Shown piece by piece: positions 7,256 to 15,057 of a stretch of DNA of 34,864 nt (position 1 is the first letter of the stretch; each line of letters begins with the position of its first letter). The translations under genes and the position numbers were made by a program. The notes beneath the pieces are model-generated. The model saw only the letters and a list, made by a program, of their open reading frames with translations, ran no database searches and was not told the origin of the DNA. Source of the DNA: Atribacteraceae bacterium (lineage in GTDB: Bacteria; Atribacterota; Atribacteria; Atribacterales; Atribacteraceae); contig DATIKP010000075.1 in assembly GCA_035477455.1 (NCBI GenBank), positions 1 to 34,864 on the forward strand, written 5' to 3'.

Positions 7256-8260
7256 GTGGTCGTAAAGAAAGCAAGTGTTGTTTTTTTTGCCTTCCGGTTT
7301 TTCCTGAATGTTCTTTTATTTGGGTTGGGCCTGATCTTGAGCGCTTACCTGGGCCTGGTCATCTTTCAGTACTACCTGACGAGCAATGCCCTCGTTCTTC
7401 CAGATTTTCGGAATCTTGACCTGGTTGGTGCGGTGAATCAGGCCTCCCAGCTTGGTATCCGGATTGAAGTCCAGCGCGTGGAAAACGATCCGGCGATGCC
7501 CTCGAATATCATCTTGTCCCAAAATCCGATGCCTGGTGTGGAAGTAAAAAGAGGCCGTAAGGTTCGGGTCATCCTCAACGGACAGGTCGCCGGCATACCT
7601 CAGGCAGCAGCAGATGTCCATACGGTTCCTGATGTAGTGGAGATGGATCTTGATGAAGGACGTTATCGATTGGAAAACGAGGGATTCCAGGTCGGAAGGG
7701 TGGTCGAGGTAACTCATGAAACAGTTCCGATGGGGCTGATCATCTCTCAGAATCCCCCCGCCGCGAGCAGCGTTCCCGCCGAGAGCACGATCCAACTTTT
7801 AGTCAGCACCGGTAGCAGGGCGGATGAAGTCGCCCTCCCCGTTCCAATCAACGTTCCTGACGTGGTGGGCTTGAAACTGGAAGAGGCCAGGAGCCTACTT
7901 ACTCAACGAGGTCTGATGACGGGGGCTGTCGAGGAAGTCCCCCTGCCGGACCGAGACCCGGGAATCGTTGTCCGACAAACTCCCGAAGCGGGAGCTTCCT
8001 TGCTATCCGGAGAATCGGTCGGTTTGGCCGTCAGCCAAGTGATCGAAGGCTTGCAGGAGATGCGGCTCCGTTTCCCGCTTCCCGATGTGGCCGTCGACAT
8101 CACCGTGCAGGTGGTGGTCCATGACGATTTTGGAGAGCGGGTGGTTTATGAACGGGTTCACCAGGGGGGAGAAATGATGGAACTGATCGTGGAAACCAAG
8201 GGACGAGGAAGAGTTGTCATTTACTTAAACGGCTTTTATTATTGGGAAAGAGAAATCTGA
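7256..8260 (+). CDS. Membrane-anchored PASTA-domain protein without a kinase domain
   Basis: A 334-residue protein with a short cytoplasmic start (MVVKKAS), one membrane helix (FFLNVLLFGLGLILSAYLGLV, shown in part), then an extracytoplasmic portion. Three PASTA-like repeats follow. Each opens with a P(D/N)-hydrophobic strand and closes with an ILSQNP, IISQNP or VVRQTP turn: about residues 45-105, 118-178 and 196-260. PASTA modules bind peptidoglycan fragments and beta-lactams. They normally form the outer part of PrkC/Stk1-type Ser/Thr kinases or of penicillin-binding proteins, but no kinase or transpeptidase is present here. A C-terminal 70-residue beta-rich tail is unassigned. GTG start with GGGAGG five bases upstream, inside the rsmB remnant. 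The rsmB-PASTA-rpe order echoes rsmB-prpC-prkC-rsgA-rpe of Bacillota with the middle genes missing. Confidence 0.85.
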   Translation: MVVKKASVVFFAFRFFLNVLLFGLGLILSAYLGLVIFQYYLTSNALVLPDFRNLDLVGAVNQASQLGIRIEVQRVENDPAMPSNIILSQNPMPGVEVKRGRKVRVILNGQVAGIPQAAADVHTVPDVVEMDLDEGRYRLENEGFQVGRVVEVTHETVPMGLIISQNPPAASSVPAESTIQLLVSTGSRADEVALPVPINVPDVVGLKLEEARSLLTQRGLMTGAVEEVPLPDRDPGIVVRQTPEAGASLLSGESVGLAVSQVIEGLQEMRLRFPLPDVAVDITVQVVVHDDFGERVVYERVHQGGEMMELIVETKGRGRVVIYLNGFYYWEREI

Positions 8261-8350
8261 AATTTCGGCCCCTGAGTTACTGAGGGATCGCCTACAGAGT
8301 TTCCCCCCGGTGTTGGACGGAACAGGAATTTTCCAGAAAGGAACCCAGTC

Positions 8351-9016
8351 GTGGCCAGGCTCGCACCGTCAATTCTCTCCTGTGATTTTTCCCGTCTGAA
8401 AGAGCAGTTGCAGGCTGCCCAGCGGGGGGGAGCGGAAATCATTCACCTTGATGTGATGGATGGACACTTTGTTCCGAACATGACTTTTGGTCCACTGATC
8501 GTCGAAGCGGTGCGCAAGATACTCCCCGACGGTCTGCTCGATGTTCACCTCATGGTCGAGGAGCCGGCGAAATATATCAATGACTTCACGGCAGCCGGCG
8601 CAGACTTTTTGAGCTTTCATGCCGAAACAGTCCCCGATTTTGACCGGGTGATCAACCTGCTCCGTTCTTCCGGTCTCCGGCCGGCCGTAGCCTTGTGTCC
8701 CGGCACTCCTGTCTCGGCCATAGAAAATGTGCTTCATAAGCTAGACATGGTATTGTTGATGACCGTAAACCCAGGGTTCGGCGGTCAGCGATTTATCCCC
8801 GGTATGGAACGCAAGATCAGTGAACTGAAAAAATCAATACAGCAGCGCGGCCTGTCGGTCGAAATCGAGATTGACGGGGGGATCCAGCAGAATAATATCG
8901 AGTTTTTGGCCTCCCGGGGAGCAACGATTATTGTCGCCGGGTCGTTAGTCTTTTCTGATCACGATCGCATCGAAGCGACGGTACGGTCGCTCACGGAAAG
9001 AATTCGCCCCTTCTGA
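8351..9016 (+). CDS. rpe: Ribulose-phosphate 3-epimerase
   Basis: Interconverts ribulose 5-phosphate and xylulose 5-phosphate in the pentose phosphate pathway. The 221-residue TIM barrel carries the family motifs in order: LAPSILSCDF at the start, IIHLDVMDGHFVPNMTFG (metal-binding His and the first catalytic Asp), LDVHLMVEEP (second metal His), MTVNPGFGGQ (phosphate loop) and IEIDGGI (second catalytic Asp). Length is normal. GTG start, with AGAAAGGA about eight bases upstream. It is followed by a strong hairpin shared with the convergent rpmB gene. Confidence 0.96.
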   Translation: MARLAPSILSCDFSRLKEQLQAAQRGGAEIIHLDVMDGHFVPNMTFGPLIVEAVRKILPDGLLDVHLMVEEPAKYINDFTAAGADFLSFHAETVPDFDRVINLLRSSGLRPAVALCPGTPVSAIENVLHKLDMVLLMTVNPGFGGQRFIPGMERKISELKKSIQQRGLSVEIEIDGGIQQNNIEFLASRGATIIVAGSLVFSDHDRIEATVRSLTERIRPF

Positions 9017-9039
9017 AAAGAAGGGTCGAACAATAGAAA

Positions 9040-9070
9040 AAGCCCCTGAACCAACCATAGTCAGGGGCTT
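9040..9070 (-). terminator. Intrinsic terminator between rpe and rpmB
   Basis: A perfect 10-bp stem, AAGCCCCTGA at 9040-9049 and TCAGGGGCTT at 9061-9070, with an 11-base loop. On the minus strand the stem is followed by a TTTTTC run (complement of GAAAAA at 9036-9040), so it is a good Rho-independent terminator for rpmB. On the plus strand no T-run follows, so it would end rpe transcripts less well. Confidence 0.85.
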
Positions 9071-9133
9071 GGACCTCTCCACCGATCTGTCAATAATAAC
9101 CGCGGACACAAGCTGATACCTATGCCGAAGCTC

Positions 9134-9319
9134 TCACCCTTTTTTGATTTTTCCGGCTTTCAGGCAGGAGGTGCAAACACTGACCCGCTTCATCTGTCCT
9201 TCCTGGAAAGCTTTAACCTGTTGGATATTCGGTCGCCAGATTCGCCGGGTCACTCGGTGTGAGTGACTGATACTGTTTCCAAAAATTGCCTTTTTCCCGC
9301 ACACTGAACACTGCGCCAT
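9134..9319 (-). CDS. rpmB: 50S ribosomal protein L28, zinc-ribbon type
   Basis: A 61-residue ribosomal protein beginning MAQCSVCGKKAIFGNSISH. It has the C+ (zinc-binding) form of L28, with paired cysteines CSVC near the start and CTSC near the end, plus the HRVTRRIWRPNIQ rRNA-binding core. Start choice: on the minus strand GGTGAGG stands six bases before ATG 9319. An in-frame GTG at 9331 lies inside that ribosome site and is unlikely. It is the only gene transcribed leftward among the core genes and has its own promoter and terminator, an arrangement common for rpmB. Confidence 0.96.
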   Translation of the reverse strand: MAQCSVCGKKAIFGNSISHSHRVTRRIWRPNIQQVKAFQEGQMKRVSVCTSCLKAGKIKKG

Positions 9320-9351
9320 AATGATCCTCACCTTTCCGCATTTTCCACTTC

Positions 9352-9381
9352 ACTATACCACAGCCCCCTTTGACTTTTCAA
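9352..9381 (-). promoter_or_regulatory. Sigma-70-type promoter for rpmB
   Basis: On the minus strand, TTGAAA (complement of 9376-9381) and TATAGT (complement of 9352-9357) are separated by 18 bases, about 30 bases upstream of the rpmB start. Each box matches the consensus at five of six positions. Confidence 0.7.
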
Positions 9382-9524
9382 CCGCGACAGGGAATTTCAA
9401 TCCGCACAAACCCGCTCCTTTTCGGTATAATGAAAGAGATAAAAGTTAAAGGACCTGTCTTGTTGGCCGGCTGATTCATGCAGTCCGGATGAACGGGAAA
9501 GCAAGAACAGGATGACCAGATGAC

Positions 9525-10331
9525 ATGAATTACGAGGATATCCCCCGGCAGTTTGGTATAACGATTCTTTTTTGTAAGGAACCCCTGTTGGATGGAGGGG
9601 ATTGGAATATAATAGGCAAGCACCTTCTTTTTCAGGGCCGACCTGCTGAAGCTCTGAAAAGTTTCGATCGATCGTCGATCCCTTTCCCGGGTCATGGCGA
9701 AGCTCAGAAGAACCGGAGCTGTTGTCTCATTATCCTGGGACGGATTTCCGAGGCGGGGGAGTCTTACCGAACAGTGCTTGAGAGCGATCCGTATGACGCA
9801 ATCAGACGGCACAAGCTGGGGCACTGTTTTCTTTCACTCCGGGAAAAAGAACGTGCGGTTGAGTGCTGGAAAAAAGCGCTTGCCTGCGATTTGCGTGATG
9901 CCCTTTCCCTCAATTGCCCTGAGGCCGTATTGCTGGAAAATCGCGAATGGGAGAAGGCCCTGCCTTGCTTTGATCAGGTGATCGCTGTCTCCCCTCCCTT
10001 TTCCGAAGTCTGGATCAATCGGGCAGAATTTCTTGAAGAACTTCAGGACGCTCTGAGATTGTTTGAACAAGCCTTGGCCATTGAGCTCCGGAACTCCCGG
10101 ACTTGGTTTCTTGAGCAGCTGGAACGATTGCCGGAAACGCTAGTCTGCTATGAGGCCCTCCAGTTGGATCCGGAATTCGCCGAAGCCTGGCAGGGAAAAG
10201 CCCAGACCGAGGAACGATTGGGAAGACAGCGGCAGGCCGGATATTCCTGCCGGAATTTTTTGAAATACTCCGGTTTTCGCTTTCCGGAACAGGAACTTTG
10301 GGCCGCCGAGCGTCTTTGGGGGTGGTCTTGA
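9525..10331 (+). CDS. TPR-like repeat protein
   Basis: A 268-residue protein with degenerate tetratricopeptide repeats. Helix pairs carry the A-x-x-x-F/Y and small-residue spacing: AEALKSFDRS, AGESYRTVLESDPYDA, AVECWKKALACDLRDA, WEKALPCFDQVIAVSPPFSE, ALRLFEQALAIELRNS and ETLVCYEALQLDPEFAEAWQ. TPRs are protein-docking scaffolds. No partner or enzyme domain can be seen, and there is no signal peptide. The ATG start has only a weak ribosome site. Spacing between repeats is irregular, suggesting in-frame deletions, so partial decay is possible. The stop overlaps the recG start (TGATG at 10329). A TATAAT at 9426-9431 lies upstream but has no good -35 box. Confidence 0.6.
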   Translation: MNYEDIPRQFGITILFCKEPLLDGGDWNIIGKHLLFQGRPAEALKSFDRSSIPFPGHGEAQKNRSCCLIILGRISEAGESYRTVLESDPYDAIRRHKLGHCFLSLREKERAVECWKKALACDLRDALSLNCPEAVLLENREWEKALPCFDQVIAVSPPFSEVWINRAEFLEELQDALRLFEQALAIELRNSRTWFLEQLERLPETLVCYEALQLDPEFAEAWQGKAQTEERLGRQRQAGYSCRNFLKYSGFRFPEQELWAAERLWGWS

Positions 10332-12727
10332 TGACAAACTCCTCCGGATCGCCCCCGCTGTCCACCCTGATGAACAGGCAGCGGTTACTCGCGGTCGTGG
10401 CTCTGGAAAAACAGCGCCTCGACAACCGTTCGGTTGTGGGCGGGTTTGACCGGTTTATGCGACTCTGGGGGCGCACGATGGGTGTCCCCGGCTGGAGCGA
10501 CGCCGAAACGTACCTGGAAAGTTATCTCACTCTATCGATGACGGGGAGGAGACGCCTCATCAACACGTTGGAAAAGATGCTCACACAATTGCCCGAAACC
10601 GGGAGAGAGAATTGTGAAAAACGGGAAAAGCCGGAGCGGCCGACCCATGTTACACGGCTTCGCGAGCCGGTGCGCAGCCTCCAGGGGGTGGGTCCGGTAC
10701 TTGACCGGAAGCTTGCGCAACTGGGTGTCCGTACCCTAGGAGACTTTTTATACGCCTTTCCTCGTACCTATCGGGACCGGGGTGAGATTCTGAGCCTCTC
10801 GGACCTACAGGAAGGACGCTTGCTTACTGTTGAAGCCGTGGTTTTTGCACAACATCGTATACCAACCCGGCGGAAGCGGCTCCTGAAAATTGTCTTGGCG
10901 GAGGGAGACCGGAAGGCCAATCTGGTGTGCTTCAACCAGGAATATCTGGCCCGCATTCTTCTTCCCGGAAAAAGAGTCAAGGTTACTGGCACTTTCTCTT
11001 TCCGTTACGGAGCCTGGGAGACGTCTGATTTTGATTTCGAAGTCGTAAATGAAACCGGGCACGACGACTCCGGGTTTTTACGGATTCAACCGGTTTATTC
11101 CCTGACCGAGGGATTATCCCAAAAACGCTTTTATACTTTGGTTTCCGAGGTCCTGGATGAATTTTTGGAGGACGTGGAGGAAGTCCTTCCGGAATCGGTA
11201 CGCACCCGGTATAAGCTCGTGAAAAAACAGGAAGCGATTCGGGAACTGCACCGGCCCAGACGGTCTAACTTTACTGAACTGATCGCCAGAAACAGCGTGG
11301 CTCACCGTTCGATCATTTTCGAAGAATGCCTGGTTTTTGCCCTGGGATTGAGATTGAAACGTCAGGCGATCAAAAAAGTCCGGAGTCGGAGCTATTCTCC
11401 ACAATCAACCCTGGTCAGGCATTTTCTCGATTCCTTGCCGTATCGACTGACCAAGGCCCAGGAACAGGTGTTTCGGGAAATCGTCGCCGACCTGACCCGA
11501 CCCATTCCTATGAGCCGTCTGGTGCAAGGAGATGTCGGTTCCGGGAAAACAGTGATCGCTCTTCTGGGGGCTCTGCAGGTTATTGGACAGGGAAGTCAGG
11601 TGGCCATGATGGTGCCCACCGAGATCCTGGCCGAGCAACACCATCAGAGATGGAAAGACCCTCTGGAAAAACTGGGGGTGACAGTCGGCTTGCTGCGAGG
11701 GGGGACGGGCAGAGAAAAAAATACCTTAATCAAAGCCATCAAGCAAAAGACGATTGACCTGGTGATCGGTACCCATGCCTTGATTCAGGATCAGGTGATC
11801 TTTGCGGATTTGGGGCTGGTGATTGTCGATGAACAGCATCGTTTCGGTGTGACCCAGCGTTCCAGGCTCCAGGAAAAAGCGGAGTATCCTCATGTTCTGG
11901 TCATGAGCGCCACACCCATCCCTCGTACCCTGGCTCTTACTCTTTACGGCGATCTGGATATTTCGGTGGTGGATCAAAAGCCGGCCGGCCGGAAAAAAAT
12001 AGTGACTTGCTACTTTCGTGAAGACGAGAGACATAAGGCTTATAACCGGGTGGCCGGCTTCCTGGATCGCGGCCACCAGGCGTATGTGGTCTGCCCGGCT
12101 ATCGAAGAAAATGATGATGAAATGGTTTCGGTGAGGAGGATCTTCGAAGAGCTGCAAAATAAATGGCTGAAGGATGCCCGGATCGCGATGCTTCATGGTC
12201 GACTTTCCCTTCAGGAAAAAGAAGCGGTTATGCGCCGGTTTGTCCAGCGGGAGATCGACGTTGTGGTGGCGACATCTGTAATCGAAGTGGGTGTGGACGT
12301 CCCGACGGCCAATGTGATGGTTGTCGAGAATGCCGAACGATTCGGTTTGGCGCAACTCCATCAACTGCGGGGGAGGATCGGCCGGGGAGAGAGTGAGGCG
12401 CTGTGTATCCTGTTGACTCGCTCTGCCGAGGGACCGGCGCTGGAGCGGGTCAGGATCATGACCACAATTGACGATGGCTTTGTTATAGCCGAGGAAGACT
12501 TGAAGATGAGGGGACCTGGCGAATTTTTTGGAACCAGACAGCATGGGCTCTCGGAATTTCGTTTAACTGATCCCCTTACCGACTGGCCCGTGCTTGAACA
12601 GGCTGTTCACGAAGCCGGGCTTCTTCTGGAGGAAGACCCTGATTTGTCCTTATCCGGGAATAAGGCGATCTGTCGAGAGGTCGAAGAACGTTTTGCTTAT
12701 CGTTTTAAGGCGGGGGAACTGGGTTGA
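10331..12727 (+). CDS. recG: ATP-dependent DNA helicase RecG
   Basis: RecG reverses stalled forks and migrates branched DNA junctions. The 798-residue protein has an extended N-terminal region, the helix-hairpin-like GVGPVLDRKLAQLGVRT and LYAFPRTYRDR segment, the wedge OB-fold (about residues 150-280), then two helicase domains: QGDVGSGKTVIALLG (Walker A), IVDEQHRFGV (DEQH box), MSATPIPRTLAL, TSVIEVGVDVPTANVM and HQLRGRIGRG (motif VI), and the C-terminal GEFFGTRQHGL. All motifs are intact, unlike in PriA nearby. ATG at 10331 overlaps the TPR gene's stop and has a G-rich ribosome site. A longer in-frame start at 10298 would lie inside the TPR gene and is less likely. Confidence 0.96.
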   Translation: MTNSSGSPPLSTLMNRQRLLAVVALEKQRLDNRSVVGGFDRFMRLWGRTMGVPGWSDAETYLESYLTLSMTGRRRLINTLEKMLTQLPETGRENCEKREKPERPTHVTRLREPVRSLQGVGPVLDRKLAQLGVRTLGDFLYAFPRTYRDRGEILSLSDLQEGRLLTVEAVVFAQHRIPTRRKRLLKIVLAEGDRKANLVCFNQEYLARILLPGKRVKVTGTFSFRYGAWETSDFDFEVVNETGHDDSGFLRIQPVYSLTEGLSQKRFYTLVSEVLDEFLEDVEEVLPESVRTRYKLVKKQEAIRELHRPRRSNFTELIARNSVAHRSIIFEECLVFALGLRLKRQAIKKVRSRSYSPQSTLVRHFLDSLPYRLTKAQEQVFREIVADLTRPIPMSRLVQGDVGSGKTVIALLGALQVIGQGSQVAMMVPTEILAEQHHQRWKDPLEKLGVTVGLLRGGTGREKNTLIKAIKQKTIDLVIGTHALIQDQVIFADLGLVIVDEQHRFGVTQRSRLQEKAEYPHVLVMSATPIPRTLALTLYGDLDISVVDQKPAGRKKIVTCYFREDERHKAYNRVAGFLDRGHQAYVVCPAIEENDDEMVSVRRIFEELQNKWLKDARIAMLHGRLSLQEKEAVMRRFVQREIDVVVATSVIEVGVDVPTANVMVVENAERFGLAQLHQLRGRIGRGESEALCILLTRSAEGPALERVRIMTTIDDGFVIAEEDLKMRGPGEFFGTRQHGLSEFRLTDPLTDWPVLEQAVHEAGLLLEEDPDLSLSGNKAICREVEERFAYRFKAGELG

Positions 12728-13324
12728 ATGGGCTATCTGCGGATAACCGGGGGGCGGATGAGGGGAAGGAAAATTGTCGTACCGGCTGGACTTACCGTCC
12801 GTCCGATGCAGGACTTCCTGCGCGAGGCGCTATTTTCGATACTGGGTGACCGGGTGGCCGGGGCCGTGGTGGCGGATTGTTTCGCAGGAACGGGTTCAAT
12901 CGGATTGGAGGCTTTGAGCCGAGGAGCGGCGAAATGTTTTTTTCTGGAACAGGACCGGCGGACTACTTCCATTCTTCGCGGAAATATCGCCCGGTGCGGG
13001 GTTGAATCGTTGGCTGTAATACTCAGAGGAGATTGGTTTCACGGTAGAGTGCAACGCCAGTTGAAAGAAAAAATCCATATTGCCTTTATCGATCCACCCT
13101 TTGCCGTTGACCACCAGCGAGTGGTACAGGATTTGGTTTTCTATGAGGGAGTTTTCCGGGAAGCCATTCTCGTGTACCGGTACCCATGGAAAATCGATCC
13201 GTTCAGCCAGGCTTCCTTTCTTGATGTTTTCGACCGGCGCCGGTATGGAGAGAATGGGCTGGCTTTCTTTAGTTTTCAAAAAACGGTCATTGACCAGGAC
13301 CGAGACTTGGAGAACATCCTGTGA
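12728..13324 (+). CDS. rsmD: 16S rRNA (guanine(966)-N(2))-methyltransferase
   Basis: A SAM-dependent methyltransferase that modifies G966 of 16S rRNA during 30S assembly. The 198-residue protein shows LRITGGRMRGRKI and RPMQDFLREALFSIL at the N terminus (family form RPTxDRVREALFNIL), motif I DCFAGTGSIGLEALSRG, the acidic FLEQD after it, and catalytic motif IV IDPPF. The start follows the recG stop directly and the stop overlaps the coaD start. The rsmD-coaD pair is very widespread. Confidence 0.93.
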   Translation: MGYLRITGGRMRGRKIVVPAGLTVRPMQDFLREALFSILGDRVAGAVVADCFAGTGSIGLEALSRGAAKCFFLEQDRRTTSILRGNIARCGVESLAVILRGDWFHGRVQRQLKEKIHIAFIDPPFAVDHQRVVQDLVFYEGVFREAILVYRYPWKIDPFSQASFLDVFDRRRYGENGLAFFSFQKTVIDQDRDLENIL

Positions 13325-13827
13325 TTGTTATTTACCCGGGTAGTTTTGATCCGGTGACCAATGGTCATTTGGACATCATCGCGCGAGCGAACGGCCTTTT
13401 TCAGAAAGTGATTGTGGCGATCCTCCATAACCCGGCCAAAGATTCTCTGTTTACCGCGAGCGAACGGGCAACCATGCTTAAGGAAGCGGTCCGGGAACAC
13501 AGGAGGGTCGAGGTGGAGGTTTTCGATGGATTACTGGTAAATTTTGCCCGGGCCAGGAAATGCCGCCTGGTTTTGCGAGGACTGAGGGCCATATCCGATT
13601 ACGAATACGAGACCCAATTGGCATTGACGAACCGTAGACTGGCTCCGGAAATCGAAACCTTCTTTCTGCCGACCAGCATGGAATTCTCTTACCTCAACTC
13701 TTCCGCGGTGAAAGAAATAGCTCGGTTTGGAGGTTGTGTGAACGAGTTTGTTCCCCCGGTGGTTGCGGAGGCCCTGCGAAGAAAATTTGAGACTTATGAT
13801 TGCGGAAAAGGAGGCCTATTGTTGTGA
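13321..13827 (+). CDS. coaD: Pantetheine-phosphate adenylyltransferase
   Basis: Adds AMP to 4'-phosphopantetheine, the penultimate step of coenzyme A synthesis and a partner to coaBC at the left of the window. The 168-residue protein has YPGSFDPVTNGHLDII with the nucleotide-binding GH motif, LVLRGLRAISDYEYE with the substrate-binding Arg, and YLNSSAVKEIARFGG near the C terminus (the SSxxVKE ATP-binding segment). GTG start overlapping the rsmD stop; the stop in turn overlaps the pta start (GTGA). Confidence 0.96.
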   Translation: MIVIYPGSFDPVTNGHLDIIARANGLFQKVIVAILHNPAKDSLFTASERATMLKEAVREHRRVEVEVFDGLLVNFARARKCRLVLRGLRAISDYEYETQLALTNRRLAPEIETFFLPTSMEFSYLNSSAVKEIARFGGCVNEFVPPVVAEALRRKFETYDCGKGGLLL

Positions 13828-14819
13828 ATCAACTGGAAACCATTCGAAACAGGGCGAAAGCCATACATAAAACGGTGGTATTACCGGAAAGTACTGATGA
13901 GCGGGTTTTACAAGCGGCAGAGAGCGTTACCCGCCAGGGCATCGCTTCGGTGAAGCTCCTGGGAGACCGGGAAGAGGTCCGGGAAAAAGCTGCTGAACAC
14001 GGAATCGACTTGACGGGAATTGATATCGTGGAGTACCGGAAAGAGGCAAAACGATCGCAGTATACAGAGGATTTGCTCCAATTGCGGAAGAGTAAAGCAA
14101 TGACCCCCGAACAAGCTGAACAATGGCTCCTCAATCCCATGTACTATGCCTGCATGATGCTTCGAGAGAGCCGGGTGGATGGAGTGGTTGCCGGAGCGGT
14201 TTTGCCCAGTCCGAACGTCATTAAACCCGCCCTGCAAATTATCAAGACGGCACCCGGGGTGAAAATTGCTTCGAGCTGTTTTCTGATGTCAGTTCCGAAT
14301 TGTCCATACGGTGAAGACGGCGTCTTTTTCTATGCCGACTGTGGCTTCGTTCCGGAACCGAACGCGGAAGAACTGGCCCATATAGCCTTGACCACCGCTC
14401 GAACGGCCGAGTTATTGCTTGGTATCGAGCCGCGCTTGGCCATGCTCTCCTTCTCTACTAAGGGTAGCACTTCGCACCCGCTGGTCGATAAGGTGGTAGA
14501 GGCGACCAGAATTGCCCGCTCGTTGAATCCCCGACTGTCCATCGACGGTGAACTGCAGGCTGACGCCGCCATTGTACCGGATGTAGCGGCGAAAAAATCT
14601 CCGGACAGCACGGTGGCTGGACGAGCCAACGTGCTGATCTTTCCCGATTTGAATGCCGGTAACATCTGCTGTAAGTTAACCGAGCGCCTGGCCAAGGCGA
14701 CGGCGATTGGGCCGATCCTGCAGGGTTTGGCCAAACCGGTGAACGACCTCTCCCGGGGTTGCAAGGCTGAAGATATTGTCGATCAGGTAGCGGTGACCGT
14801 TTTGCAAACCCGGTTTTAA
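13824..14819 (+). CDS. pta: Phosphate acetyltransferase
   Basis: Interconverts acetyl-CoA and acetyl phosphate; with AckA it makes ATP and acetate in fermentation. The 331-residue single-domain (short) Pta form shows VVLPESTDERVLQAA, DGVVAGAVLPSPNVIKPALQ, MLSFSTKGS, VAGRANVLIFPDLNAGNI and LQGLAKPVNDLSRG. Start: AAAGGAGG (13807-13814) is nine bases before GTG 13824, which overlaps the coaD stop. A TTG at 13800 is upstream of that site and is rejected. The partner ackA follows after a gap of about 240 bases that holds repeat copy B. Confidence 0.95.
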   Translation: MNQLETIRNRAKAIHKTVVLPESTDERVLQAAESVTRQGIASVKLLGDREEVREKAAEHGIDLTGIDIVEYRKEAKRSQYTEDLLQLRKSKAMTPEQAEQWLLNPMYYACMMLRESRVDGVVAGAVLPSPNVIKPALQIIKTAPGVKIASSCFLMSVPNCPYGEDGVFFYADCGFVPEPNAEELAHIALTTARTAELLLGIEPRLAMLSFSTKGSTSHPLVDKVVEATRIARSLNPRLSIDGELQADAAIVPDVAAKKSPDSTVAGRANVLIFPDLNAGNICCKLTERLAKATAIGPILQGLAKPVNDLSRGCKAEDIVDQVAVTVLQTRF

Positions 14820-14879
14820 CCGGTTGGCGATATTGCGGGGGATAAACGAGGAAATGGAAAATAGAAGGAACAAAAGAAT

Positions 14880-15009
14880 GATTTTGCTGCAAAAACTCAT
14901 TTCAGCAAGGCCCCGCTGCCATCAGCCCCGCCTCATCTGGCATTTTCTCGCACGCATCAATGACCACGTCTGGTTGCAGTGATGCTGAATTACTTATTGC
15001 AGTGGAATC
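14880..15009 (+). repeat. MITE-like repeat, copy B (130 bp, between pta and ackA)
   Basis: Runs from GATTTTGCTGCAAAA to TTGCAGTGGAATC. It matches copy A in reverse complement over both ends but lacks an internal block of about 98 bp, including the hairpin and the inner inverted end. Its outer ends pair imperfectly (GATTTTGCTGCAA against GATTCCACTGCAA). It fills most of the 238-base gap between two genes that would normally be cotranscribed. Confidence 0.85.
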
Positions 15010-15057
15010 AAGAAATAAAACCAGAACGATCGGTTTCCAGAAAAGGAGATGGAGAGC

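Noticed and set aside
11726-12544. 272-residue minus-strand frame opposite recG
   Set aside because: It is antisense to highly conserved RecG motifs, has no recognisable domain and no ribosome site; a coding shadow.
14805-14828. Terminator after pta formed by CCGGTT/AACCGG
   Set aside because: The stem is short with a two-base loop and no T-run follows.
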